Assembly (NCBI GenBank): GCA_009781425.1
Contig: WQYC01000016.1
Span: 1 to 53,709, forward strand
DNA: 53,709 nucleotides
Direction: 5' to 3'
Source: Oscillospiraceae bacterium
GTDB taxonomy: Bacteria > Bacillota > Clostridia > Oscillospirales > Ruminococcaceae
A model generated the notes under the pieces. It was not told the DNA's origin. It did no database searches and worked only from the letters and a program-made list of their open reading frames with translations. Both the position numbers and the translations under genes were made by a program. Positions within the stretch are counted from its first letter, which is position 1, and every line of letters starts with the position of its first letter. Shown in pieces: positions 7,975-17,815 of this stretch.

Positions 7975-10900
7975 ATGATTGAGGTTGTAGAGGTTGTAAA
8001 GGAACGGCTTGAATTATGTGTAGGCTGTAACCGCTGTACCCGCAGCTGCCCGATGGAAGTAGCGAATATTACATATCAGGACGAAAAGGGCGGCATAAAA
8101 GTTAAAATCGACCATGAAAAGTGCATAGTCTGCGGACTGTGCATTTCAGCGTGCAAGCATGATGCAAGATACTTCGGGGACGATACCAAGCGGTTCTTCG
8201 CCGACTTAGCTGAGGACAAACCGATTTCATTAATCGCCGCACCCGCAATCAAAACAAATATCCCCGAATACAAACGGCTTTTTACATACTTGAAAAAGCT
8301 CGGCGTTAATAAGATTTACGACGTTTCGCTCGGGGCAGACATCTGCGTCTGGGCGCATATTAAGTACTTGGAAAAAAACACCGCTCCAATCATAACCCAG
8401 CCCTGCCCGCCAATCGTTACATACTGCGAGCTCTACCGCCACGACCTGCTGAAAAGGCTCTCGCCTATTCACAGTCCGATGGCGTGTACTTCTATTTACA
8501 TGAAGGAGCATGAGGGCGTAACCGACGCGATTGCCGCGCTTTCGCCCTGTATGGCGAAGACGACCGAGTTCGCAAGCACGAAGCTCGCCGACTATAACGT
8601 GACGTTTGAGCACCTGCTCGAATACCTCAAGGAACACGGAATTATGCTTCCGGAGGAGGAAACCGACTTCGACCATGCCGAGTGCGGCTTGGGCTCGCTG
8701 TTCCCCGTTCCCGGCGGCTTCAAGGAAAACATAGAGTATCTGCTCGGAAAGAAGCTTCATATAGCCAAAGCCGAAGGCATGGGCGTTTATGACAAGCTGA
8801 ATAAATACGCGGCGGCATCTGAGGATTTCCTGCCCGATATTTACGATGTGCTTAGCTGTATTGACGGCTGTAATATAGGCACAGCTTCTCAGCATGACAA
8901 ATGTATGTTTGAAATTGACAAAGCGATGAAGCTCGGAGAAAGAAGAGTAGAAGAGCGCAAGGAAGAGTATTATAAATCTATTTCTAAGATTTTCGACGAG
9001 TTTCTCGATATGTCGCATTTTATGCGGAAATATAAGCCTGTCACCGTGCCGCTTCCGCGAATCACTAACGCGGATATAGCGAAGGCGTTCAAGCTGCTCG
9101 GTAAAAAAGACTTTGAACAGCAGCACGTAGACTGCTACGCCTGCGGCTCAAAAACCTGTCACGATATGGCGCGCAAAATCGCGCTCGGCGTGAATATTCC
9201 CGAGAACTGCATAATTAAATCCAAAGAAGACGCCAAGGTAGAACACGTAAAAAATATGCTCGTAAATGCGCAGCTCATAGAAATGGAGCAGACGCATAAA
9301 ATGGACGAGCGGGTTAAGCTTTTGTTCGATTCAACGCCCTTCGCGGCGCACTTCTGGGACGAGAACTTAATCATGACCGACTGCAACGCGGCGGCGGCAA
9401 AGATGTTCAACCTAACAAAGGATGAATATGTTAAAAGATACTTCGAGTTTATGCCCGAGTATCAGCCCGACGGAACGCGCTCGGACGAGATGGTTCGTCA
9501 GCTTATAAAGAAAACCTTTGAAACAGGCTATCAGCAGGCAGAATTCATCTGCATGACGATAGATAAAAAGGCTCTGCCTGTCGAAGATACATATGTTTGC
9601 ATAGACTTAAAGGGCGAGCGAATCGTCGCAGGGTACAGCCGTGACCTGCGCGAGCATAAGAAAATGATGCAGAAGATTGAAGCTTCCGCAGAGCAGAACG
9701 AGCTTCAGCTTATGAAGCTGAATGTCGCCATGAAAGCCGAAAGCATCGGCATTTGGGACATGGAGTTCATAGGCGAAGACACGCTGAACCCCAACCACAC
9801 AATCATGTGGTCTGACGAAATCAGATATTTATTAGGATTTGAGGACGTCAATGACTTCCCGAACTTAGTCAGCAGTCTTATTAATTGCATGGAGCCGGAG
9901 CAGTGGCAGGTTGTTTCCGATGCTTTAAGCGCGCATATTACTGACAAAACAGGCAAAACACCCTATAACATGGAGTATCGTTTAACTAAGAAAAACGGCG
10001 AGTATGCCTATTTTCATACCTCGGGGGAAACAATCCGCGATAAGGAAGGCAATCCTATACACGTTGTAGGCGCGTTGGCGGATATAACAGAGAGCAAGAG
10101 CCTCTTTGATGAAACCGAGCGTCAAAGGCAGGAAGCAGAGCTTCAGCTGATGAAGTTAGACCTTGCAATCAAGGACGGAAGCATAGGCTTATGGGATATG
10201 GATATAAAAGAGGGGAATCCCGTTCATCCCGAAAACGAGCTTACATGGTCAGACGAGGTTCGGCGTATGCTCGGCTTTGATGGTGTTGATGACTTCCCGA
10301 ATACAAACGGAAGTATTCACGAATGTCTGCACCCGGACGACTCGGAAATGGTGCGGACAAAATTAGCGGCGCATATCACCGATAAAACAGGCAAGACGCC
10401 CTTCAACATTGAATATCGCTTGTATAAGAAGAACGGCGAATTAATTCATGTTCGCGGAAACGCGAGCACGATTCGCGATGAAGAGGGGAATCCTTTAAAC
10501 ACTGCGGGCGCGATATTTGAAACGACGGAAATGAAGAACCTCATTCTCGAAGCGGAAAAACAAAGCGAGGAAGCGCAAGCCGCCAACAGAGCCAAGAGCG
10601 AATTCCTTTCGCATATAAGCCATGAAATCCGCACGCCGATGAACGCTGTGCTCGGGACGGCAGAGTTTCAATTGCAAAAGGATACAAACACGCCCGAAAC
10701 CGAAGAAGCGTTCAGCATGATATACAGCTCGGGGAATCTTCTGCTCAGCATAATCAACGACATTCTCGACTTGTCTAAGATTGAAGCGGGTAAGCTCACG
10801 CTTTCGCTCGCTCACTACGATATTCCAAGCTTGATTAACGACGCGATGCAGTTGAATTTACTGCGCTATGAAAGCAAGCCGATTGAATTTATGCTTAAAT

Positions 10901-12360
10901 TAAACGAAGATACGCCGCTTGATATGTTCGGCGACGAGCTTCGTATTAAGCAGATTCTCAATAATATTTTATCCAACGCTTTTAAATACACCGACAAGGG
11001 CGAGGTTGAGCTGTCGGTATGGTCGGAAACTGCAATTTCAGACACGGACGATTACGTCAGCATGATTTTCCGCATAAGCGACACAGGGCAGGGAATGACC
11101 GAGGAGCAAATCGGAAAGTTATTCGAAGAATACACGCGCTTTGTCGGTGACTCTGACCGCACTACAGTCGGAACGGGTCTCGGAATGAGTATAACAAAAC
11201 GCCTTGTTGACGTGATGAATGGCGATATTAAGGTGGAAAGCACGCCCGGCGTAGGCTCTGTGTTTACTGTGCGCCTGCCGCAAAAGCGGATAGGAACAAG
11301 CATTTGCGGTCGCGAAATCGCTGAAAGCTTACTCAAGAACCGCTTCCAAAATACATCAAAGCTGACAAGAACGCAGATTGTACACGATTATATGCCTTAC
11401 GGAAATGTTTTGGTAGTGGACGACGTTGACTCGAATCTTTATGTCGCAAAGGGCATGATGCTGCCCTACGGCTTGAAAATAGAAACCGCTTCAAGCGGCT
11501 TTGAAGCAGTTGATAAAATCAGCGAGGGCAAGCAGTACGATATTATTTTCATGGACCATATGATGCCTAAGATGGACGGCGTTAAAACTATGGAGAAAAT
11601 CCGCGAGCTCGGCTACAGAGAGCCTATTGTCGCGCTGACCGCCAACGCAATTACCGGCTCGTCTGATATGTTTTTAGCGAGAGGCTTCGACGGTTATATT
11701 TCTAAGCCGATTGATTTGCGTGAGCTTAATACAATGCTCAATCGTTTAATCCGCGATAAGCAGACGCCCGAAACGCTCGAAAAGGTTCGCCGCGAAGCAA
11801 AGGTCGCGCCGAAAAAATCTATAGACGGCGACTTGGCGGCGGCGGTTGCGCTTGACGTCAAGAACGCGGTGACGGTGCTTGAAAGCCTGCTTTATGAAGT
11901 GACGAACTCCGGCAATGTCGATATAGAGCTGTTCACCACCACCGCTCACGGCATGAAGAGCGCGCTCGCAAACATAGGCGAGAAGGAGCTTTCCGCGGTT
12001 GCCTATACCTTAGAGCAGGCAGGAAGCGCGGGCGAAATAGAAGTGATTCTCTTTAAAACGCCGAGCTTTATTAATCAGCTTCGTCAGCTGCTGAAACGAT
12101 TAGCGCAAAGAGGTGCAGGTAATAATAACGGCACCGCGGCACTGTTACAGGAGAATCTGAATAAAATCAAAGCCGCCTGCGGGCAATACAAAAAGCGCGA
12201 TGCAAAGACCGCGCTTAGTGAACTGAAAAAGAAAACATGGGCAATGGAAATTAATAATTTGTTAGATGAAATTGCCGATTTCCTGCTCTGCGGCGAGTTT
12301 GAAAAAGCCGCAATAATCACCGAGAAATATTTAAGTGCGGAGCAGCTTGAAATCAAGTAG
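7975..12360 (+). CDS. [FeFe]-hydrogenase-like (H-cluster) hybrid sensor histidine kinase
   Basis: 1461-residue cytoplasmic sensor; no membrane segment is visible. Order: two [4Fe-4S] ferredoxin motifs (Cys 15/18/21/25 and 50/53/56/60); an [FeFe]-hydrogenase large-subunit domain (~85-315) with all four H-cluster cysteines in place (C144 in TQPCPPI, C192 in SPCMAKTTE, C295 and C299 in SCIDGC); a CYACGSKTC cluster motif (387-395, with C412); a PAS-like domain ~445-560; two near-repeat PAS/PAC units ~580-705 and ~724-850; HisKA with H883 (SHEIRTP); HATPase with N1001, DTGQGM and GTGLGM; receiver with D1194 and K1244; HPt with H1325 (AHGMKSALANIG). The Cys that normally precedes the L1 ligand and relays protons in catalytic hydrogenases is Pro here, as expected of sensory (group C-like) hydrogenases. 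Inferred role: sensing H2 or redox state and driving a phosphorelay. Its 3' end overlaps the GH3 gene by 30 bp. Confidence 0.85.
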   Translation: MIEVVEVVKERLELCVGCNRCTRSCPMEVANITYQDEKGGIKVKIDHEKCIVCGLCISACKHDARYFGDDTKRFFADLAEDKPISLIAAPAIKTNIPEYKRLFTYLKKLGVNKIYDVSLGADICVWAHIKYLEKNTAPIITQPCPPIVTYCELYRHDLLKRLSPIHSPMACTSIYMKEHEGVTDAIAALSPCMAKTTEFASTKLADYNVTFEHLLEYLKEHGIMLPEEETDFDHAECGLGSLFPVPGGFKENIEYLLGKKLHIAKAEGMGVYDKLNKYAAASEDFLPDIYDVLSCIDGCNIGTASQHDKCMFEIDKAMKLGERRVEERKEEYYKSISKIFDEFLDMSHFMRKYKPVTVPLPRITNADIAKAFKLLGKKDFEQQHVDCYACGSKTCHDMARKIALGVNIPENCIIKSKEDAKVEHVKNMLVNAQLIEMEQTHKMDERVKLLFDSTPFAAHFWDENLIMTDCNAAAAKMFNLTKDEYVKRYFEFMPEYQPDGTRSDEMVRQLIKKTFETGYQQAEFICMTIDKKALPVEDTYVCIDLKGERIVAGYSRDLREHKKMMQKIEASAEQNELQLMKLNVAMKAESIGIWDMEFIGEDTLNPNHTIMWSDEIRYLLGFEDVNDFPNLVSSLINCMEPEQWQVVSDALSAHITDKTGKTPYNMEYRLTKKNGEYAYFHTSGETIRDKEGNPIHVVGALADITESKSLFDETERQRQEAELQLMKLDLAIKDGSIGLWDMDIKEGNPVHPENELTWSDEVRRMLGFDGVDDFPNTNGSIHECLHPDDSEMVRTKLAAHITDKTGKTPFNIEYRLYKKNGELIHVRGNASTIRDEEGNPLNTAGAIFETTEMKNLILEAEKQSEEAQAANRAKSEFLSHISHEIRTPMNAVLGTAEFQLQKDTNTPETEEAFSMIYSSGNLLLSIINDILDLSKIEAGKLTLSLAHYDIPSLINDAMQLNLLRYESKPIEFMLKLNEDTPLDMFGDELRIKQILNNILSNAFKYTDKGEVELSVWSETAISDTDDYVSMIFRISDTGQGMTEEQIGKLFEEYTRFVGDSDRTTVGTGLGMSITKRLVDVMNGDIKVESTPGVGSVFTVRLPQKRIGTSICGREIAESLLKNRFQNTSKLTRTQIVHDYMPYGNVLVVDDVDSNLYVAKGMMLPYGLKIETASSGFEAVDKISEGKQYDIIFMDHMMPKMDGVKTMEKIRELGYREPIVALTANAITGSSDMFLARGFDGYISKPIDLRELNTMLNRLIRDKQTPETLEKVRREAKVAPKKSIDGDLAAAVALDVKNAVTVLESLLYEVTNSGNVDIELFTTTAHGMKSALANIGEKELSAVAYTLEQAGSAGEIEVILFKTPSFINQLRQLLKRLAQRGAGNNNGTAALLQENLNKIKAACGQYKKRDAKTALSELKKKTWAMEINNLLDEIADFLLCGEFEKAAIITEKYLSAEQLEIK

Positions 12361-15168
12361 ATTTATGCCGGTGCCGAGCGCGAGAGAAAGGGTTTTGCAG
12401 CCTTTCAGCGGCTTGTTAAATTTAATTTTTTGTTTACCGAACCCCGTGGGCTTTGCGCCTGCGGGGATTGTTATTTCGCCGACCTGCTTGCCGCCCGCGA
12501 GAACCTTTATTTTCGCACCGCCAATGTCCATTGCCGCGCTGACTTCAATGCCCGTCGCGCCGCTCATGTCAGCGTCGTAAAAATCAAGCACGGAATCCCA
12601 CGTCATCGGCGCAGACGCGCTGATGTAATGCGCGCAGATTTCCCTGTCCCACTGCATTTTTACGCTGCGCTTGTTGTCGTAGTTAATCGCGGGGGTTTTC
12701 TTGAATAAATTTCTCGGCGGGATTTTTTCTCCCGCGATTTTTACATCGCAGGTCTGTCTTATATCTTCACTCGTTGAAGCCGCGTAGAACCTGTACTTGC
12801 CTGCTTCTGTCGTGAATTTGTTTCGCGTAACGTCCCAGAAGCGAAGCCGCGATTTATCGAAAACGAAGGAAATATTCGCAGTTTGCCCGGGCTCAATTTC
12901 CTGTCTTATGAACTCGCAGAGCTGTTTTTTCGGGCGTTTCACGCGCGGCTCAAGCGCGGTGAAATACAACTGCACGACTTCTTCGCCTTTGACCGAGGAA
13001 GTGTTTTTAATTTTTACGCTCGTCTCGATTGTTTTTCCGCAGTCTTTAACGGTGAAATCGGAGTATTCAAAGGAAGAATAGCTCAGCCCGTGCCCGAACG
13101 GGAACAGCGTTTCGCCGCCGAAATAAAGATAGGTTGTGCCCCGCGTAATGTCATAATCGCCGATGTGCGGCAGGTCATGCTCGCTTTTATACCATGTTTG
13201 AGGCGTGCGCCCTGCGGGATTATATCTGCCGAAAAGCACGTCTGCGATTGCATCGCCTGTCTCGGAGCCACCGTGCGCGCTGTAGATTATCGCAGGGAAG
13301 CTTTCCTTTTCCTTGTTAATTGTATAAGGATAGCTTGCGGTTATAATCAGCACCGATTTTTTGTTAGCTTTTTGCACCGCGTCTATTAGCTTTTGCTGAG
13401 CCGCAGGCAGAGCCAACGACTTTCTGTCTAAGCATTCGCGGGCGATTACCATTGGGTCGTTCCCGGTGCACAGTATTGCATAATCGGCTTCACTTGCGAG
13501 CTTGGCAGATTCTGCGACTGCGTCAAAAACAACCTCTTCCTTGAATAATTTTGCACTTGTTACTGCGCGCGCTTCTGTTTCAATGAGGCGATTATTTTCG
13601 TCAATCGCTAAATCTTTTTTGCGCCAGCCTTTAATAATTATCGCGTTATCGTACTCGCAGGTCTTAAAAATCATTCTGCCCCACCACTCGAAAGTGCTGT
13701 TGCCGACTGCGTTTACAACGCCTGTCGTTATTGAATCTGCAACGGAAATTTCATCATCATAGCTTTCCTGCAGGAATAAATGCTTGCCGTTCGCCTCGGA
13801 AATATAATTAATTCCGCCGTCCCAGTCAAGCTTTTTGAACTTGCAAGCGGCTGTGATTTTCGCGGAATCCGCGGCGACTGAGCCGTCGTCTTTAACCGAG
13901 AGATATTTGTTGTTGTGGAGCGACTTAATCGCGACAATATCATGCCCGTCGCAGAAGCTTACGTTTTCTGCGGCGTTTCTCACGCCCTGCAGAATCGTCT
14001 TGTGATAGCTGCTTCTGCCCGTGTACCAGTCGGGGTAATTCGCGTCTGCGAGCGCGCCGAGGACGGCGACCTTGGTTTTCTTAGCGGCTTTAAGCGGCAG
14101 GATTCCCGTGTTTTTCATGAGCGTAATGCACTCACGTGCGGCGCGCGCGTTCGTCGCGCGATGCTCAGCGCAGTCTAATTTCTCGTCGGGAATATTAGCG
14201 AACGGCTTCTCGGCTTCAAACTCGCCGAGCAAGAACCGCGCTGTCAGCGTTTCGGCGACGATTATGTCAAGCTCTGCTTCGGTCATGAGCCCTTGTTTAA
14301 TCGCGTCCTTCGCGGATTCTATAACAGTTTCAAAATTATCGAGCATGATATTATTGCCGGCTTTTACAGCCGCCGCAATCGTTTCAGCGTGGGAAAGCCC
14401 GTGCTTATGCGCTAAAACGTTCTGCGAGAAATCCGCACCGTCAGTCACAGAAAACAACATTCCCCACTCTTTTTTGCAGACGTTTTTGAGGTCGGGGTTA
14501 TTCATAGCGGGTTGTCCCGAAAGCTCGTTGTAGGCGGTCATGACCGCTTGCGCGCCGCCGCTCTTGATAGCCGGCTCGAACGCCGCGTAGTAATACTCGC
14601 GGAGCGTCCGCGGCTCAACGTTGGCGGAGTCACTTATGCGGGCTTCCTCGTGGTTGTTTGAGCAGAAGTGCTTGAGAATCGGAATCGCGCGCAGGAATTT
14701 CTTATTTCCTCCGCTGATTCCTTTGCAATACGCGCTCGTCAGCTCGCCCGTCAAGAACGGGTCTTCGCCGTAGCTTTCCTCGTTTCTGCCCCAGCGCGGG
14801 TCACGGAGCAAGTCTACAGTCGGACCGAACATCATCAGCTTTGCAGTCGGGAAGCGGCGGTGATAAATCCGCGCTTCTGTCCCTGCGATTTCGCCGAGCT
14901 CGCGCAGTAATGCAGGATTAAAGGTAGACGCAAGCCCTACGGGTTGCGGGAAAACAGTGGAGATTTCGTCAGGCTCACGCCCGACATAGCCGCGCGCAAC
15001 TTCAAGCCCGACCTGCCATTCGCCGATTCCGAGGCGCGGAACAGCCTGCTGACGGGCGGGAAGGAACCCGAATTTTTCAGTCAGCGTGAGGCGTTGCATT
15101 AAATCCTCAACGCGCGCTTTTATTGACAGCTTCGAGTTGCGGAAGGGATACGCTTTTACTTTTTTCAT
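12331..15168 (-). CDS. Glycoside hydrolase family 3 enzyme with an inserted fascin-like domain
   Basis: 945-residue beta-glycosidase-like enzyme without signal peptide, so probably cytoplasmic. The N-terminal barrel carries WGRNEESYGEDPFL, ILKHFCSNN and the nucleophile Asp (about D243) in FSVTDGADF. The C-terminal GH3 domain (LMKNTGILPL, then IYSAHGGSETGDAIADVLFG) is split by about 130 residues (~408-540) beginning IVAIKSLHNNKYLSV and KHLFLQES, which look like a fascin-like beta-trefoil. An FN3-like region and a CBM6-like tail (MSGATGIEVSAAMDIGGAKI) follow. The start at 15168 is preferred over 15183: GGAG lies nine bases before it and nothing lies before the other. It is last in the fucose/ZIP run and overlaps the sensor gene tail to tail by 30 bp. 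Sugar specificity cannot be read. Confidence 0.85.
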   Translation of the reverse strand: MKKVKAYPFRNSKLSIKARVEDLMQRLTLTEKFGFLPARQQAVPRLGIGEWQVGLEVARGYVGREPDEISTVFPQPVGLASTFNPALLRELGEIAGTEARIYHRRFPTAKLMMFGPTVDLLRDPRWGRNEESYGEDPFLTGELTSAYCKGISGGNKKFLRAIPILKHFCSNNHEEARISDSANVEPRTLREYYYAAFEPAIKSGGAQAVMTAYNELSGQPAMNNPDLKNVCKKEWGMLFSVTDGADFSQNVLAHKHGLSHAETIAAAVKAGNNIMLDNFETVIESAKDAIKQGLMTEAELDIIVAETLTARFLLGEFEAEKPFANIPDEKLDCAEHRATNARAARECITLMKNTGILPLKAAKKTKVAVLGALADANYPDWYTGRSSYHKTILQGVRNAAENVSFCDGHDIVAIKSLHNNKYLSVKDDGSVAADSAKITAACKFKKLDWDGGINYISEANGKHLFLQESYDDEISVADSITTGVVNAVGNSTFEWWGRMIFKTCEYDNAIIIKGWRKKDLAIDENNRLIETEARAVTSAKLFKEEVVFDAVAESAKLASEADYAILCTGNDPMVIARECLDRKSLALPAAQQKLIDAVQKANKKSVLIITASYPYTINKEKESFPAIIYSAHGGSETGDAIADVLFGRYNPAGRTPQTWYKSEHDLPHIGDYDITRGTTYLYFGGETLFPFGHGLSYSSFEYSDFTVKDCGKTIETSVKIKNTSSVKGEEVVQLYFTALEPRVKRPKKQLCEFIRQEIEPGQTANISFVFDKSRLRFWDVTRNKFTTEAGKYRFYAASTSEDIRQTCDVKIAGEKIPPRNLFKKTPAINYDNKRSVKMQWDREICAHYISASAPMTWDSVLDFYDADMSGATGIEVSAAMDIGGAKIKVLAGGKQVGEITIPAGAKPTGFGKQKIKFNKPLKGCKTLSLALGTGINLLDFKLLRT

Positions 15169-15194
15169 GATTTTGCACTCCATTATAATAAAAT

Positions 15195-15977
15195 TTACAA
15201 CGCGGTCATAAGAAGTCCGAGAATAATTCCGAACAGCGTAATCAGCGGTGCCATGCGGCTTTTCGTCATTACGACAGTTTGCGGGATAATTTCGCCGAAG
15301 ACAACGTAAAGCATTGCGCCGCCCGCCGCCGAAAGGGACAGCGAAACAGCAAAGTCGGAAATATTCCCGATTAAAACGCCGAAAAGCGCACCGAAAACCG
15401 TGGTTAAGCCGCAGATTAGCGTCAGAAGAATTACCTTTGCTCTGCCGATTCCCCCCGCTAAAAGCGGCGCGGCAATCGCCATGCCCTCGGGGATATTGTG
15501 CAGAGCTATCATAATTGCAATCATTACGCCGAGCTGAAAATTATGGCTTCCGCCCGCGCCGATTGCAATCCCCTCGGGAATGTTGTGCAGTCCGATTGCA
15601 ACGAGCATTATAATCCCCGAACGAAGCATTTTTTTCGGGTTCATAAGCACTGAGGTTTGGTGGTAAAGCTCTTCGGGGGTGTTGTGAATACTGAGCTTGT
15701 CACCTTTCACATCAGTGATTTTGTCAACAACGCTGTTGAGCAGCATTATAACTAAAACGCCGAGAATCAGCCCTAAAACCGCACCTGTCATGCCCGCGAG
15801 CTCAACCGCTTCGGGCATTAAGCCGAAGCAGACTACGCTCGTCATAATTCCTGCCGCGAACGATAAAAGCCAGCAGATAATTTTTTCGGAGGAACGCTTG
15901 AACAGGAGCGCGGAAATTAAGCCTCCAAGCCCCATCGACAATATTCCCGCACCAACGCTGAACCATAAAACCTGCAT
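15195..15977 (-). CDS. ZIP-family divalent metal transporter
   Basis: 260-residue membrane protein with about eight hydrophobic segments, importing zinc or another divalent cation. The two ZIP signatures are clear: GLHNIPEGIAIG in TM4 and ALHNIPEGMAIA in TM5, the metal-binding His/Glu pairs. The cytoplasmic loop between TM3 and TM4 (~90-115) has only two His, so it lacks the usual His-rich stretch. ATG at 15977 has a GGGAG site. It lies 30 bp after fucI and 26 bp before the GH3 gene on the same strand, so it is probably co-transcribed. The class II aldolase of the same run is zinc-dependent and fucose isomerase needs a divalent metal, which could explain the linkage; that link is inference. 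Confidence 0.88.
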   Translation of the reverse strand: MQVLWFSVGAGILSMGLGGLISALLFKRSSEKIICWLLSFAAGIMTSVVCFGLMPEAVELAGMTGAVLGLILGVLVIMLLNSVVDKITDVKGDKLSIHNTPEELYHQTSVLMNPKKMLRSGIIMLVAIGLHNIPEGIAIGAGGSHNFQLGVMIAIMIALHNIPEGMAIAAPLLAGGIGRAKVILLTLICGLTTVFGALFGVLIGNISDFAVSLSLSAAGGAMLYVVFGEIIPQTVVMTKSRMAPLITLFGIILGLLMTAL

Positions 15978-16007
15978 AAAAATGCTCCCGAATTAATTTA
16001 ATATAGC

Positions 16008-17759
16008 TTAATATAAAGAACCGTAAGTCTCGCAGGCCTTGTAATCCGCGCTCTGCGCGCAGTCTGTTCCGAACGCCGACCAAGCGTGCGGACGGTAGAT
16101 TTTATTGCAATCTACGTTGTGCATGGAAACAGGAATACGAAGCATTGAAGCAAGCGTAATCAAGTCCGCGCCGATGTGTCCGTAGGTGAACGAGCCGTGA
16201 TTCGCGCCCCAGTTCGCCATGACCGAGTAAACGTCATTGAACGCGCCACTTTCAGTAAGATTCGGCACGAACCAAGTTGTGGGCCACGTTTTGTCGGTGC
16301 GCAGGTCAATAGTGTTGTGAATTTCATCGGGAAGCGTTACGGTGAAGCCCTCTGCAATCTGAAGCGCAGGCCCCAAGCCGTCGATTAAGTTAACACGAAT
16401 CAGCGTTACAGGCATTTCCGCCTGCGTTTTGAAGTGCGAGGAGAAGCCGCCGCCTCTGAAATAACCCAAGTTCGCCTGACACCAGTCGGTAGCCTTCAGC
16501 ATTGCGGAAATGTCGCTGTCAGTAACCTCCCACCAGCGTTTCATTATGCCGTTGCAGACACCTGTTGCATCAACTGCCGCCGCGCCCGAATTAATAAGAT
16601 GAATGAAGCCTTTTGCGGCCTTGCCCGTGGGCTTTTTGCCTGTCACGCGCTCGACAGCCTCGGGGCTCCAGTAAGTTCTCACGTCTGCGAAAATAGACGC
16701 TCTGCCCGAAATATAATTCCCGAAAAGCATAGCAACGCCGTTCAGGCTGTCGTTCTCGGTGGCGAGCAGAACGGGCTGTTTTTTGCCGTTCCAGTCGAAG
16801 GTAGAATTCAAGATACTTTCAGTAAAGTCGCAGTTCGGGAGCCAGTCCGTCCACTGCCGCTGCCCTTGAAAGCCGCCGAAAGCCGCGTTGCGCCCTTTGG
16901 CTTCTTCGAGCCAGCCTATGTCGGCAAGCTTCGGGTTTCCGAGCATAATATCGCGGATAATCAGCGTCATTTTCACGCAGAATTCCCACTGCTCGTCTTT
17001 GGACATTACACCCTTGTTGCCATCGTTTGCGGCGGTGTTGAAGTCCGTGCCTTCGGGGCAATTCTCGCGCGTCCACTTGTACGCTTTTTCGTACTCGGCT
17101 TTGTCGTATATTTCAAGCTTGATTCTCCGCAGAACCTCAACCATATCCACCCATTCGGGGCGGATTCCAAGGTACTTCTGCATGAAATCTGCATCTGTGT
17201 ACGAGCCTGCGATTCCCATTGAAACGCCGCCGATTCCTACATATGCCTTTTTACGCATCTGCCCTGCGGCTAAAGCGCATTGTGCAAAACGGAGCAGCTT
17301 TTCCGAAACGTCAGCAGGGATATTCATGTCGCCCGCATCTTGAACGTCGCGCCCGTAAATCGCAAACGCGGGCAATCCGCGCTGTGCGTGCGCCGACATG
17401 ACCGCGGCTAAGTAAACCGCGCCGGGGCGTTCCGTGCCGTTGAAGCCCCAGACGGCTTTTATTGTAAGCGGGTTTAAGTCCATTGTTTCCGAGCCGTAGC
17501 ACCAGCAGGGCGTAACCGAAAGCGTCGCGCAGACGTTTTCAGCTGTGAAAAGCTCCTCTGCTTTTGCCGATTCCGCGCCGCCGCCAATCGTGAACGGCGC
17601 AATTACACACTGCGCAGGCGAGCCGTCAGCGTAGAAGCAGTTGCTTTCGATGAGCGTTTTCGCCGCACGCGCCATGTTCATGGTCTGCTCCTCAAGCGAC
17701 TCGCGGACACCGAACTGCCGCCCGTCAATTACAGGTCTGATTCCGATTTTTGGGTACAT
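16008..17759 (-). CDS. fucI: L-fucose isomerase
   Basis: Converts L-fucose to L-fuculose (and often D-arabinose to D-ribulose), first step of fucose breakdown. The 583 residues are close to the usual ~590 and homology is end to end: [19 protein letters not shown] at the N-terminus, [14 protein letters not shown], and the metal/catalytic pair E335 (ATENDSLNG) and D359 (IFADVRTYW), which match E. coli E337 and D361 as I recall them, plus the C-terminal MHNVD and RPHAW histidines. ATG at 17759 with an AAGGAA site. It follows the aldolase, kinase and a small orphan gene on the same strand and precedes the ZIP gene. No fucose permease or regulator is visible in the window. Confidence 0.95.
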   Translation of the reverse strand: MYPKIGIRPVIDGRQFGVRESLEEQTMNMARAAKTLIESNCFYADGSPAQCVIAPFTIGGGAESAKAEELFTAENVCATLSVTPCWCYGSETMDLNPLTIKAVWGFNGTERPGAVYLAAVMSAHAQRGLPAFAIYGRDVQDAGDMNIPADVSEKLLRFAQCALAAGQMRKKAYVGIGGVSMGIAGSYTDADFMQKYLGIRPEWVDMVEVLRRIKLEIYDKAEYEKAYKWTRENCPEGTDFNTAANDGNKGVMSKDEQWEFCVKMTLIIRDIMLGNPKLADIGWLEEAKGRNAAFGGFQGQRQWTDWLPNCDFTESILNSTFDWNGKKQPVLLATENDSLNGVAMLFGNYISGRASIFADVRTYWSPEAVERVTGKKPTGKAAKGFIHLINSGAAAVDATGVCNGIMKRWWEVTDSDISAMLKATDWCQANLGYFRGGGFSSHFKTQAEMPVTLIRVNLIDGLGPALQIAEGFTVTLPDEIHNTIDLRTDKTWPTTWFVPNLTESGAFNDVYSVMANWGANHGSFTYGHIGADLITLASMLRIPVSMHNVDCNKIYRPHAWSAFGTDCAQSADYKACETYGSLY

Positions 17760-17815
17760 AATTTTACTGTTCCTTTCTTTATTTAAGAGTGCGGGGTATG
17801 CTTATTAGGCGAAGT

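Noticed and set aside
8230-9126. 298-codon minus-strand frame opposite the sensor gene
   Set aside because: The plus strand encodes conserved H-cluster and ferredoxin motifs here; the reverse frame has no known domain.
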